NCBI GenBank assembly: GCA_009739215.1
Contig: VSJF01000002.1
Location: forward strand, 2,356,001-2,420,000
Length of the DNA: 64,000 nt
Direction: 5' to 3'
DNA from: Floccularia luteovirens
Lineage: Eukaryota; Basidiomycota; Agaricomycetes; Agaricales; Squamanitaceae
A program made the position numbers and the translations under genes. The notes under the pieces were generated by a model, which saw nothing but the letters and a program-made list of their open reading frames with translations, was not told where the DNA came from and made no database searches. Position 1 is the stretch's first letter. Each line of letters opens with the position of its first letter. Positions 1 through 11,910 of this stretch are shown here, in pieces.

Positions 1-3000
1 GGTACCGATTTATTCAGAACATGTGACTCACGATCCGTCCACCATCCAAAACCATCTATGCAGATATCTTAGCTTACAACCTCCAATGTTAAATCATTTG
101 TTACTCACAATCCTATCAGCATCCATTATTGTCTGCAGGCGATGTGCTATAGGTGAATGACTTGTTACATCGGAACTAAGCTGGTTACGCAACGTGTCGA
201 TTGAATTATCGAGTCCGTTTGATAATCTGTCCAATTCCACTTCAACATACATGTCATATCCGAGGAAAGTAAACAACACACCTATAGCAGAAGTAGCTAC
301 CACATCGTTATAACTCAGCATACGTGACTGCAAGCAACGTACAAGAATCCCTTACCTTCATCCAAGATCAATAACTTACTTCCTCGCACCATTGCTCTCG
401 CCAATGCAAGAATCTGTCGTTGGCCAACTGATAAATTGCTTCCCCCACTTGAGATATGGCTGTCCAGTGTGAGACGTGATTCTCCAGTCTCACTATTCAA
501 TGAAAACAGTCCAGAAGATCTCAATGCTTCATTAAGAGTAGCGTCGTCATATTGCTCGAATGGGTCCAGATTCCTTCTTAATGTACCTACACACCATAGT
601 CAGCGAACAAGTGCCACTGATATGTAGTTGGATGAAACGCACCGCTGAGTAACTCGGGCTGGATTTGATTCGCGTTTTGTAAGCTCTGTTGAATGAAAAG
701 GTTCCATAACGTACCACTTGTGGAATGATAGTGATATTTGACCGCAACGCATCAAGATTGATAGCATTGGTGCGCAGTCCGTCATAATAAACATCGCCCT
801 CAGTGAATATGCAGCGGAGGAGTGCAAGAGTCAATGAACTCTAATCAAAATCACATAAATTAGTCTTATAAATAACCATCCACTTTACTGAACGCACCTT
901 CCCACTTCCAGTCCTTCCCACTATGAAAATAGTAGGTCGCTTTGGCAGAACTTCTAACTGTAATTAGGACAACTCACCGATTCCTATCCTTTCACCTGAC
1001 TTGATGTGGAAAGAAATATCATGCAAAACCTTGGGTCCATTCTGAATGAAATAATCCATCAGCTATGCGGGTGACTACGGCATAGACAACAAACCGAAGA
1101 GTAACGAGCAGAGAGTTTCTCAACCCGTAGTTCACCACTAGTTGGCCATGCTGCGGGAGGTTTGCCCAGTTCAGTAGGCTCTGGTTCGTGATCAATTTCA
1201 ATATAGGCCTGGACACGCTCCAAACTGTTGCAGAGAATGTTAAGTCATTTTTTATATCTTCGTTGGTTCTGATAAAAAAAACATACCTATTAGCCTGAGA
1301 TTCGAGCCCAGTATAGAATCGGACAGCCCATAGAATTATAATGCAAAATTCTGTTGCCATATCCAATGAGAAACCAATATTCGCAGGACTAACTCGTCCA
1401 TGGTTAAAATAGACAAGATAGCTAGCAAGTCCGCTCGTAAACAAGGCCCCAAGGGTATCAATTCTAATACCAATCCATCGGTTAAGGTTGTATGTCATTC
1501 TTTCAATTCTAATATAATGGTTAATCCGCTTTAGAGACTCCTTTCTGAAAGCTGCCTGAGCACCATAAGCTCGAATAGAGACTAAAGATTGTTGTGAATT
1601 TTAGAAATTAGCATCAATCTTAACAACACTTACCGAGTCCATTAATGGAAGCTCCAAAGTGACCCAATACTGGCGCTTTCGCATTACTAAAATTTACATC
1701 TCAGAAAGGCATGCACGTTAAGTCTGTTAAACCCACTTACCTCATTTCCCTTTTGACAGAAAGTTGAGCTTTCAAATATATGTTGGCAGTATATGCCCCA
1801 ATCAGACCGACTAGAAGGCCAGGGAAAAAGAAAATCGGTGTAAACCAAACCACTGCAGCCAGTTTTGTTGGTATGGCTACTAAGACAAGTTCGGTTACAA
1901 GAGAAAACAATATGCCTAAAGAAGTGTCGATGGAGTTCATATCTTGTGTACATCTTGTGATAATGCGAGATGTGGGTGTTTCGTCAAGCCATCTAGGTTG
2001 CAGTTGCTTAGCACTATTGATGACAAAGTACAACTAGTAAATCCTCACCTCAACGTGGCATTCAGTATAGATTCGATAAGTTTGCGATGTATTGTTTTCG
2101 AAGCCCGTATGAGACCGAAAAACCATAGACCGTTATAGTAAGCATATAGAGCTGCAGCAACACCAACAATCGAAGCGTAGGTTGACAGATAACTAGAGTA
2201 TAAAATAAAAAATCTACGGGCATTCAAATAAATGAATGAAATACTCACTAGAGAACTGGTACTTCGTATGCTGGTCTGCCAAAGTACTGAGAACTCCAAT
2301 AACCCAAGAACCAAACTTGGAATGTATTCGTAAACTCGGATGCATAAACACCGAATAGCCAGAGCATTAGAAAGGTGATGGAACGATCTCCACCTAGGGC
2401 TGATAGGAACAATTTCATGGACTTGAGGCTAACGTGTCCGTGGGCTATTTCCTCAGCTACAACCAATTTTCCATCACCCGAGTCTTTCCTTTCTGATTTG
2501 TTCGTATCAAGTTCAGCGCCTTCGGCATCGAGTTTATTTTCAATTTCATCTTCATTGTCCTGACTCGCTAGAAGGGGAGAGACATTGAGGTCCTCAGGCT
2601 GAGCGCATGCATTACCATCCAGGTCCAGAGTGACCACAAAGCCAGCAATCGTAGCCAATGCGACATTGTGAGTCTAGAAGAAGAAATATTCTAGCGATTT
2701 CAAGATGAGATAAGACACGGCTACTTACCACAAGAATAATCGTTCTTCCGCGAACAAGGTCACCTTGGAAGCATTTGTTGACAATCCACTGAGAACTTCG
2801 AAATCATAGACTGTGAAATACGCAATAACAAAATAGAAGGGTTGCATACGTATGAACATCCAGAGCTGCTAGCACATCGTCAAGCAGGAGAATTTCTGCG
2901 GATGAGTAGATGGCTCGTGCAAGCGTTACTCGTGCCTTTGCCATAGTTAATAACCTGCTGACACATTGTCAGACTGAACAATCACCTTTTGCCCCCCACT

Positions 3001-6000
3001 AAGTGTAAGTCCGCGTTCTCCAACTTCAGTCTCATCTCCAGCCTCGAACATGGCAAGGTCACGCTCTAGAGCACATTGATGTATGACTGGTACAAAACCT
3101 AGATTAAATGCTGAGCAAGAGTAATATTGCGATAACACACCTTTTTTGTATCTGACCTCGTCGAAAGCACCACCAAATACAATGTTATCTTTGATTGTTG
3201 CATTTTGTACCCATGACTCTTGTGCGGCATATGCAACACCCCCTCCACGAGGAAGACTGAAACTGGATTCTGAATTAACAGGTATATAATGCATTTCACC
3301 TGGAAATAAGTCAAATCATGGGTACGGAACAGAACTCGGTGAATACCCACCTAACAATGCCATGAGTAACGAAGTCTTTCCTGAACCACTGGCGAGGGAG
3401 CCTCATCATGACCAACTCAAATTCGAGAATGGGGTTTTACTTACGTTGGACCAATGACGAGATTAATAGCATAGCGTTTGAATGTCAATTCGCCCATGAC
3501 TCGAAGTTTGAACGGACGATCTGAAGCGGCCATATCTTCTTTCTCGGGCTCGGTAGACCACGAAAAGATAGCATCATTAAAACCGATAGTATCTCTATCA
3601 TGAGTGTCAACAGATACTGCCACACCATCCTTTTCTTTTGTGGAGAACGAGTCGAGTAGTTCTGTATCGTGAAGGAATTCGTTCACCCTGTCCAGAGATA
3701 CCTTGCCTAGATGACATGGTCTCAGTATGAACTAGCTAGTCAACTGAAAGAGGTGCACCCTGAATTGTTATTGTCAATTGAAAAAAGATCCTTGATAAAT
3801 AGCCCCGCATCATGGCAAATACTGTCATGCTCGAGAATACTTTGGATGCTACAACATGAAACTTGTTACAAGTTCTCGAAAGTGAAATGATAAACACACG
3901 AACCACTCATTTCCTCTTTCATGATGACAGTGTAGACAGTATATGTCACTAACATTGTCATGGTTGGCACCACGAAGCTGAGCAATTGAGCAACAGACAC
4001 CAAAAATTAACAAATGCACTTACTTGCTGACTTGAAGCAATAAATCCCACAACTGTTTCAGACCAATTAGTGATTTGACCACTTTGAACTTGATAAAACA
4101 CACCCTTCGTTTCCATAACAATCTTAATTCTTCTTCTCGTTTTTCACGGATAATATCGCCGACCCTCCCTTCCCAGCCAAATAGCTTGATCATACGGAGT
4201 GTGTTCATCACTATTCAGAGTTAGCATGATATGATATGAATAAAAAGTAAGACTCACTCTCAGACACGGTTTGTACACGAGCATCAGTCTGTACGACAAA
4301 ATATATCAACATTATGTCTCAACAATAAGCAATCAGGAACGCTACCAGCTTCATCTTCTCTATTTGGATATTCTGAGCTTTTTTTGCAATAAGACCAGGG
4401 ACAGGAGTGAGGAGAACCAAGAACCCAAGTCCAACAAATGCGCTGTTTCCATTAATGAAAATTGCAATGTCACAATTGGGAAGAGGGAATAATACCTCCA
4501 GCCAAGCACATTGTGTAAAAATATAATAGATAATATCATCTGAATTGGAACATAGAATCCTAAAGACCATCAATCGATTTAGTTGAATATCATACGTTCC
4601 ACTTACCAACTAGCAGAAAGTCTCTAGCCTCGACGATGTTCGAAAGATCGGTAGTCACAAGGTTGTTAATTTTACCAATCAGGTTATCTGCGCTCGGTTT
4701 CTTCTCGGGTGGTGTATTTGAACTAGTAGGTTCGGCCTTTTTCTTGCCTTTGGTCGATGATGCATTCGATTGAGGTACCTGGGTTGAACTAGAGGAGATA
4801 GGTGTTGGAGTTGCCTGGTCGGAATCACTAGATTTACTAGACTTGGTGGATGCATTGTCAGGCGTGGCTGCGGCAGTGTTTTGGCCGCTTGGCTTTGGCG
4901 TTCCTTCATTCTCTCCAGATGACTTGGGTACCTCGGCCTTCAGACGAATCCGTAAGCTGTGCTCGAATACCAGTTGTGTAAGAAGAGCCTCCGTTCTGAC
5001 CAATGTTCTGGTGGCAATGAAAATATACCACTGGTTTGACAACGTATAAACCATAGGTCCCACAAATAGCAGGGACAACCAAAACCAGGGCTTTATTGTC
5101 GCATCTTTACCATTTTTTTCCAAGTAGCTACTATATGATGAGGAAACCGGGTACGCAAGAAATAACGAGTACCACATACTTCAAAATTCTGTTGATGGCT
5201 ACTGGCGAGGTAAATGCTGAGATACATTGGCCAATTACTGTCAAGGCTAAGACTGTATACTCAAAGCCTGTGTACGAATTGGTTGGGTTGTGTTCAGAAT
5301 TCTACCCTAAGGAACTCTTACGGTATATACGCATTCAATGCGAAAAACAAATGGCGCTTCTTTGCACCAGAGAATGTATCAAGATGCTACAGGATGTTCA
5401 AGTTTTGCGGCCAGCGAGTTACTGGTGTGACTCACGGGAAATGCCTTGCCAGTCAAAATTTCTGCACGATCGTCATCCACCATTTGGGGTAGTAAATCTT
5501 GTGAAAGATGGGGTAGCTTGTATGCTTGCAAAATTATCGAATCAAGAAAAGTATACAACATGAGTGAAAGTAAAGAAGCTGTCTGCTCCGGATTTGGAGG
5601 ATTCGCAGGATTCTATGAGTAGACAATCGCGTCAGGATCATCTGTGATTTTTTGTTGGCTCACGTTTATGTCGATTGGAACATAACGACGCGGAATCAAG
5701 AGCGGAATGAGGACAGATATGATGAACAAAATGGCAACTTTTGCCCAGAGGGCAGGACCTTCAGCAATGTCGGCGGGAACTTGTGTATATGTTGCGAATG
5801 GCCAGATATCTCTATAGGTATAGATAGAGAAGTTCACAAGAAGTAGCACAGTGACATGTCGTCCACATATGATACTCGAGCGAGGAATCAAAATTGAAGT
5901 GACTGCAAGGATGGACAGATAGAGCTAGAGAGGATATCAGTGGTAGAAGTTGATGAGAGTCATAAACAACTCACATAAGTGGTGCATAGTCAGAAGCTCA

Positions 6001-6366
6001 GCAGGACGCGTCTTGACTGGCCCTATACCGCGTCACAGCCGACCAGATGGATAGGGATAGTAAAAACAAACAGCCTATCGCCCTCCCAATCATAAAGAAA
6101 AGTATCTGCAAGTTTCCATGCCGTGCAACAAAACCCCCTGGGTCACCGCCTTTTTGTGACCGTTCCGTTTTATTACCAGAGAAACATCTGACCAACCAGT
6201 TGAATACGACATGTAATATGATGACTAAGAGCAGAAGCGGCAGCGGCATATGACGAGAGTATCAGGCTCGGTTTCCTGGATCACATTTGTTTAGTTCATG
6301 ACCTTGTTACCAATATTTTAGCACTTGCCACTCTACCAAAGCTATTACTGATTGGTAGCCCATCAT
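1..6366 (-). pseudogene. ABCC (MRP/YCF1-type) transporter, copy 1, 3'-truncated by window, frameshifted
   Basis: Long-type ABC transporter: an N-terminal five-helix TMD0-like block (about 6245-5690), TMD1 with a Ser/Thr/Pro/Lys-rich cytosolic insert (about 4960-4670), NBD1 (Walker A GSGKTSLL near 3390, signature LSGGQK near 2990, Walker [12 protein letters not shown] near 2900), TMD2 (about 2650-1300) and NBD2 (signature [14 protein letters not shown] near 410). Start chosen at the ATGATG at 6366, conserved in all copies; exon 1 ends at a GC donor. The last exon lies beyond position 1. Against the other copies it has one extra base near 6224 (exon 2), one near 5335 (exon 5), two near 192 and three near 155, so the frame is lost before TMD1 and again before the NBD2 H-loop. 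ABCC proteins export conjugated or amphipathic compounds across plasma or vacuolar membranes; the substrate here is unknown. Sequencing error cannot be excluded. Confidence 0.85.
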
Positions 6367-7754
6367 GGTCAACGACTTTTGCTGGAAGCGCATTTCAACA
6401 TTGAGGGCCTCCATCGTTGCATTCAGTGGACTAATAATATTGACGACACGCGAAACGTCGGGCTTTAATAGGGGGTGGTCGAAAACAACTTTGCCCACAT
6501 GGTCGCTAAATTTAAAATATAGAGAATAGACATGAATGCATGACCCCGCACTCTCTCGTTACCCATCGAGCGACTTCTTTCTGATTGAATGGAGAAGTGT
6601 CATTGATTTGTACTAATATATCATATCATCAGTGTCATGCTTAGAATCTACACCACGCGTGTCACGGCGTAGCTATGACCTTTATAACCCCGTTTTCGAG
6701 TATAATTCTGAAAAAAGTTTGATAGACTTAATTATGTACAACAAAAATGTATATTCCTAATTAGGTTCCGAGTCCGTAAGGAGTCGGTCTTATAACCGGG
6801 ATTTTTTGTTCGTTTCAAGCTTGACGTGGGAAAATGTGCACGTGATAATTGGCAAAGGCAGTTTCCGTTCGTTTCAAGCTTGACGTGGGAAATTGTGCAC
6901 GTGATAATTGGCATACACATTTTGTGTTCGTCTCAAGCTTGATGTGGGAAAAATGGTTCTGCTGAAGAAGTGTGTGTTCCCTCGGACAATGTGCTGTTTA
7001 CTATATATCAGGGACGTAAGGCTATCTTTTCTGCATGACAAAACCTGCTATGGCTCATTGGGAAGAAGGTGAGGAAAAATTTTGTTTTCTTTTGTTTTTG
7101 TTTTGAGAATGTTAGTTGAGTGGTTTTGACTTGTCTTCAAAACCATTAATTTTATATTGTATCTGGTACATTAGTGTAAAAAAGGTACAGATTGTGGAGA
7201 GGGGAGAGCAAAAGGCAGGAGGTTTGTTGTATAGGGAATATGTGTATATTAGAGAAGTAGGTACATTGTAACATATGGTAGTATTGGTGTATGTAAAGTA
7301 ATGTAGGTGATTAGTTAGGGAACGTTTCGTTGAATGAATGTCGATTTTAAAGAGAACGAGTGGACAAAAATGCTCGCATTTGGTATAGATCGAAAGAGGA
7401 TGTTGAGGAGAATTTATATGCAAATTTGCGAAAGGTAGCGTCAAGAAATGCAGTCTGTAGAGTGTTTACATTGCAAAATTTGAATTGTACACTGCTTAAA
7501 AATACTTTGATGCGTGTTTTGATGCGATCAGAAAAGCAGTGCTTGATTTGATTTCGCGTTATCGTAGTGAGTGTGGTGAGTATTGCGACCGTGGGAAAAT
7601 GCATTTTAACCTTCGGATTTCATGTTTTCTTCATTTCCTCTGTGATCCCTGCTGTGTACATTGTGGATCTGAGACGCTTCTAGTTGATTGAAAGGTGTAG
7701 AATTTGATGCTAAAAGATTTGGACAAGTTTTGGGTGAGAAATGGTATATTTTCC
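6367..7754. other. Intergenic, upstream of ABC copy 1
   Basis: No gene is supported. The first 120 bases (6367-6485) match the upstream flanks of the other ABC copies and are probably 5' leader or promoter. A 59-bp tandem repeat lies at 6808-6960. The rest is AT-rich and contains only short unsupported ORFs. Confidence 0.6.
6808..6960. repeat. 59-bp tandem repeat, about 2.6 copies, with CACGTG and TGACGT motifs
   Basis: Units start at 6808, 6867 and 6926, each opening with gttcgtttcaagcttgacgt or a close variant. The first two units also carry gtgcacgtgataattggc, so CACGTG (E-box-like) occurs twice and TGACGTGGGA twice (TGATGTGGGA in the third). The block lies about 440-590 bp upstream of the copy 1 start codon. 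A regulatory role is inference; no equivalent was noticed upstream of copies 2-4. Confidence 0.7.
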
Positions 7755-8179
7755 TGTTGAAATAACAAGCGCGCGCAAGTCCAAATGCGCACCCAAATTC
7801 ATCGGACATAACGCACCTTCATTTTATCATACCATTCCTTTTATTAACATCTGCGTCAATAACCATACCATTCCTTTTCCATGTCCTCCTTTGATCACTT
7901 AAAAGTAGATTTGTTTGTTTTCTCTTTTTATGCTACCTCAAAAAAAGGTATAGCCTCTCTGCTCTTTAAATATTTAAACATCTTGATATTTTCTGAACAC
8001 CTCAGTCGTTTGACCATGCAAACACTGAGGTGAGAACATTCTTTATTTCCCTTACAATTTATACTAATAGTAAAGTAGCTAGCATGTTTACTATTAAGGT
8101 AAATAATATTACAGTTGTTTGACCACACAAACACTGAGCTAGCATGTTTACTATTAAGTTTCTTGTATGAAACTCTACA
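7755..8179 (+). repeat. Left (5') LTR of element A
   Basis: 425 bp, TG...CA ends, preceded by tttcc. Contains internal repeats: ataccattcctttt twice, gtttgaccaNNcaaacactgag at about 8009 and 8117, and gctagcatgtttactattaag at about 8078 and 8138. By eye it differs from the right LTR at 11 positions, all transitions, all where one LTR or the inferred ancestor has CpG. Confidence 0.95.
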
Positions 8180-8193
8180 GGTTATTGGGCCCT
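8180..8193 (+). promoter_or_regulatory. Primer-binding site of element A (half-tRNA-iMet type)
   Basis: The bases directly after the left LTR read ggttattgggccct. Apart from one extra t this is complementary to the anticodon arm of eukaryotic initiator tRNA-Met (GGGCCCAUAACC). Drosophila copia is known to prime from such an internally cleaved 5' half of tRNA-iMet. Its exact partner in element B lacks the extra t. Confidence 0.6.
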
Positions 8194-8234
8194 GCTAGCC
8201 ACTGTGCAGTCCCCTGCTGAACGACCCGCCTACA

Positions 8235-10905
8235 ATGTCCAACGCTACCTCCCTTTCCGACACCTTGTCCAACTCCGTTCCCAAGCTTGATTCATCTGGC
8301 TTAAATTGGGCTATTTTTTCATTCCGTTTCCAAGATGCTGTTGAGGCAAAAGGTTTCTGGGGCCACTTCGATGGCACCACCAAACGTCCTATACAGGCTG
8401 ATTCCAGCAAGTCACCTACTGAAGCTGAACTCACTGCCATGAGCGAATGGGACAGAAACGAGCGATCTGCAAAGACTCTTTTGACACAGAAACTACCCGA
8501 TTCGGCCCTGATGCGCATTCGAAACAAAGTAACCGTTGCTGAACGGTGGGCTGTAATTAAAACGGACTATACAGAAAAAGGAGCATATGCTCAAACAGAC
8601 TTACGTCAAAGGTTCATGGATTCAAAATGTCCATACCACAGAAATGTTTGTGAATTTCTCGATACCCTCAGAAACAAACGAGAAGAGTTAGCCACAGTAG
8701 GCATTGAAATAAAAGAAGACGATTACCGTTCCATGATCATTGGATCATTACCTCACTTTCTTTCAAATTACGCCTCGAGTCTGCTTGCAAATGCACGTTT
8801 ATATGCCACTTCGAAAACCATTGTTCCGGATTCCCTAATCTCACTGATTTCGGAAGAGTACGACCGTCAGAGTGCACAGCATGCCAGACGTCATGGGGGA
8901 GGAGCCGGTAAAGGCAAAACTGAAGACAAGGATGAGGCACTAGCTGCTACATCTTCAGATAGATCAAAAGGAAAAGGAAAGAAACCTACTGGTGTCTGTT
9001 GGCACTGCGAGGAAAAAGGGCATTACAAAAATAAGTGTCCCAAGCTGCAGAAGAAAAAGGATGACTCACCAAAACAAAGTGATGCTGCCAATGCTGCAAT
9101 TGACTCGGACTCAGAGGATGAAGGGGCCTTCTTTATAGACTACGAAAACGAAAGTGAAACCGATTGGTTTACTGAAGCCAGTGAAAACGAGGCAGGAAGT
9201 GGCCAGGATACTGAGGAGTTATCTGGGATTGATGAGTGCAAGTATTCCTCGACTATCAATGTTGACCTGGACTCAGTTGGCACTGAACCTGAAGAAATAG
9301 CTGCAGAAGTCGATACTTACAGTGATAATATGCTTCAAACCGAGATTTACAATTCTGGTTGTTCCAAACACCTTACCCCTTATCGAGATGCTCTTGAAAA
9401 CTTCATCGAGATCTCTCCAAAATCATTTCGAGCTGCAAATAAACAAAGTATGACTGCTACTGGCATGGGGGAAATGATAGTTAACGTACCAAATGGTGCA
9501 AACTTTGCACAGCTAAGACTTACAGAAGTCTTGTACTCCCCAGATGTTGGCTACACACTAGTTTCAGTTGGCAAACTCGATGAGAAAGGATATCAACTAA
9601 CCTTTTCTGGCAACAAATGCACCATTCGAGGGCCTAAAGGGGAGCATATCGGTACTGTTCCCAAGTCCAGGCAAGGACTTTATCGTGTAACTCACGAGCT
9701 TGAAACGGCAAACTCAGCAGAAGAAACACTCACTTTGGAGCAATTTCACCATCGAATGGGTCATATTTCAATTGGTGTTGCACATCGTCTCATTGAAAGT
9801 GGTTTCGTAACAGGTGTCCAACTAGAGCAAATGGAGTCAAGTGAACCTTTTTTTTGTGAATCTTGTATCTATGCAAAAGCAACCAGAAAATCATTCCCAA
9901 AGCACCGGGAAGGCGAACGTGCCAAGAAATTTGGTGACGAAGTCCACTCGGACTTGTGGGGACCAGCGCCTGTTGAAACCAAAGGCAAAAAGCGTTATTA
10001 CATCACTTTTACAGATGATTGCACCCGTCTCACCCACCTATATCTCCTTCGTGTCAAATCCGATGCTTTCCAGTCATACAAAGAATACGAAGCATGGTGC
10101 GCAACCCAACTTGGCATACAAATCAAGGTACTCCACTCCGATCGAGGAGGAGAGTATCTAGATAAGAGTTTTACTATGTACCTCAAACAAAAAGGTACAG
10201 AGCAGAAACTCATTGTCCACGATGCCCCTCCACAGAATGGTGTTGCAGAATGACGTAATCGCACCATAGTCGAACGTATACGAGCACTTTTGCATGCTAG
10301 CGGATTACCAAAAAACCTCTGGGGTGAGGCTGCATGACATGTCGTATGGCTGATGAATCGAACCTCAACCAAAGCTGTGGAAGGTATGACGCCCTTTGAA
10401 GCCACTTTCAGCAAGAAGCCAGATCTTCGAGATGTCCAAGAATGGGGTGAAAAGGTGTGGGTCTGTGTGGAGGATGGTGACAAACTGGGAGGACGCGTTT
10501 GAGAAGGGCGGTGGCTAGGGATTGATGCCAAAAGCAAAGGGGTGCGGATCTACTGGCCAGACAAAATGTCAGTGAGTGTTGAACGAAATGTTCACTATAA
10601 CAACACAACCTCATCAGTCTCTCGTCTCAAGGGGGAGGAAGTAATACTCACCGAGAAGAAGACCGACTTACCAAATTCTTCGACTCAAATGCTTGAAACA
10701 ACACCTTCACCTCCATTTACAGATTCCCCTGCTTCTACATCCCCTCAATCAGCTTATAAACGGATCCGTAAGCCAAGCCAACGAGTTGTGGACCTCCTAG
10801 AGGGCCATGGACACTCTGGATACCATCGTTCAAACTCCCCACTTCCACGAGGAGTACAAGCACCTTCCCAAACTCCCCAAATTATTGAAAAAGTGCCGAA
10901 TGCCA
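8235..10905 (+). pseudogene. Element A gag-pol, 5' part (gag, protease, integrase)
   Basis: Open from ATG 8235 to a TGA at 10251, then continuing in the same frame through two more TGA codons to the solo LTR C insertion. Order: copia-type gag (about residues 1-240), CCHC knuckle CWHCEEKGHYKNKC (from about residue 255), a degenerate protease with NSGCSKHLTP where DSG is expected, the GAG-pre-integrase H..H..C..C region, then integrase with HSDLWGP, HSDRGGEY and the E of the third motif just before the first stop. The TGA codons (10251, about 10333 and about 10500) stand where relatives usually have Arg (CGA), fitting CpG deamination. The frame resumes at 11293-11347 and 18807. Confidence 0.9.
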
Positions 10906-11287
10906 TGTTGCGTCAGCACGATCACATGATGGATTACATAATTCGTCAGGTGATAAGTCAGATGATATGTCACATGATGTGTCACATGACTACACTCACA
11001 TATGCCCTATGCCCTATGCATCACGTGCAATATGACTAAACATGTTCTATAACCTTCTACAAGGTTCTATGAAGTAGACATGTGACTATGACGGACATAG
11101 CACGGACCCTTATGCAAATATGTACATACAGCTAGAACTGTATATAAGGACACTCTTATGCGAATAGATACCTTGTCCTATTCTATAGGTAGTAGTAGTA
11201 ACACTAACCGTAAGGTGTGATCTAAGTAAGCACAAGGTAAGATCTTTGAGTTCCTCCACTGTGTCTTGCACACATGGCTGCTCAACA
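10906..11287 (+). mobile_element. Solo LTR C, related to the LTRs of element B
   Basis: 382 bp, starts TGTTGCGTCAGCAC and ends GCTGCTCAACA, flanked by tgcca on both sides (10901-10905 and 11288-11292). It resembles the reverse complement of the B LTRs end to end, so it is the same family in the opposite, plus orientation, but longer and diverged. No internal domain is present, which fits LTR-LTR recombination. It sits inside the linker between integrase and RT of element A. Confidence 0.9.
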
Positions 11288-11352
11288 TGCCACACTTGAG
11301 GGGGAGGGACAGGCCAATTGGTTAATGACGGCTGATTGCACTGACGAATATG

Positions 11353-11707
11353 TGTTGAGCAGCACCCTGTTTAACACAGTAGAGGGGACTGATCTTACCT
11401 TAGAGCTTACTTAGGACTTAGAGACTTAGGACTAGTACTGACTACTACGAATGTAATTCGACAAAGGACATAAGGTCCAGTAGCTCTACTTATATACATA
11501 ATTGCTGTTTGTACAGCTTTGTACAATGGTCCGTGCGCAGGTACACTAACATATCATGTGACTACATATAGAAGGTTATAGAACCTTGTAGAATGTTCGT
11601 GGATATCACGTGCCATAGAGCATATGAGTGTGAGACATGTCATCAGTCACATGCTCCATCACATGATTAATTATGTAATCAGTCATGTGATTGTTGCTGT
11701 CGCAACA
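11353..11707 (-). repeat. LTR of element B (its 3' LTR)
   Basis: 355 bp from tgttgagcagcacc to gcaaca, preceded by atatg. The first 240 bases look identical to the other LTR; the differences cluster at 11590-11707. Confidence 0.95.
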
Positions 11708-11718
11708 CACCCCCTCAC
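11708..11718 (-). promoter_or_regulatory. Polypurine tract of element B
   Basis: On the minus strand the bases before the 3' LTR read agtgagggggtg, a purine run in the position where plus-strand DNA synthesis is primed in LTR elements. Confidence 0.6.
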
Positions 11719-11910
11719 TTAGTACACAGTGTGAGTCCATTGAAGGATATCATTCTGGTATCTAAGTGGAAGTAGAGACAGCAACTAGAGAACAATCTCA
11801 ATAGTGTGTCTCTAGTTAAATAGAGTAATAGTGCCAGAGAATTAGCATCATTGTTATGATCTGTAATAGATCTACTATGTGCTTCTCACTCTTAGGAGGC
11901 ATCAACCAAA

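Noticed and set aside
2800..2860. Apparent stop after DVHT of NBD1
   Set aside because: Using acceptor cgaag instead of ttcacag restores the conserved [16 protein letters not shown]; all copies have the AG at the same place.
5580..5660. In-frame stop in the third ABC exon of every copy (after VPIDIN)
   Set aside because: A donor (AAC|gtgagcc) and an acceptor (catag|AA) bracket the stop in all copies; it is a 53-bp intron, not a nonsense mutation. The homopolymer length difference in copies 3 and 4 lies in that intron.
6808..6960. CRISPR-like array
   Set aside because: The repeat units are contiguous with no unique spacers, and the genome is eukaryotic.
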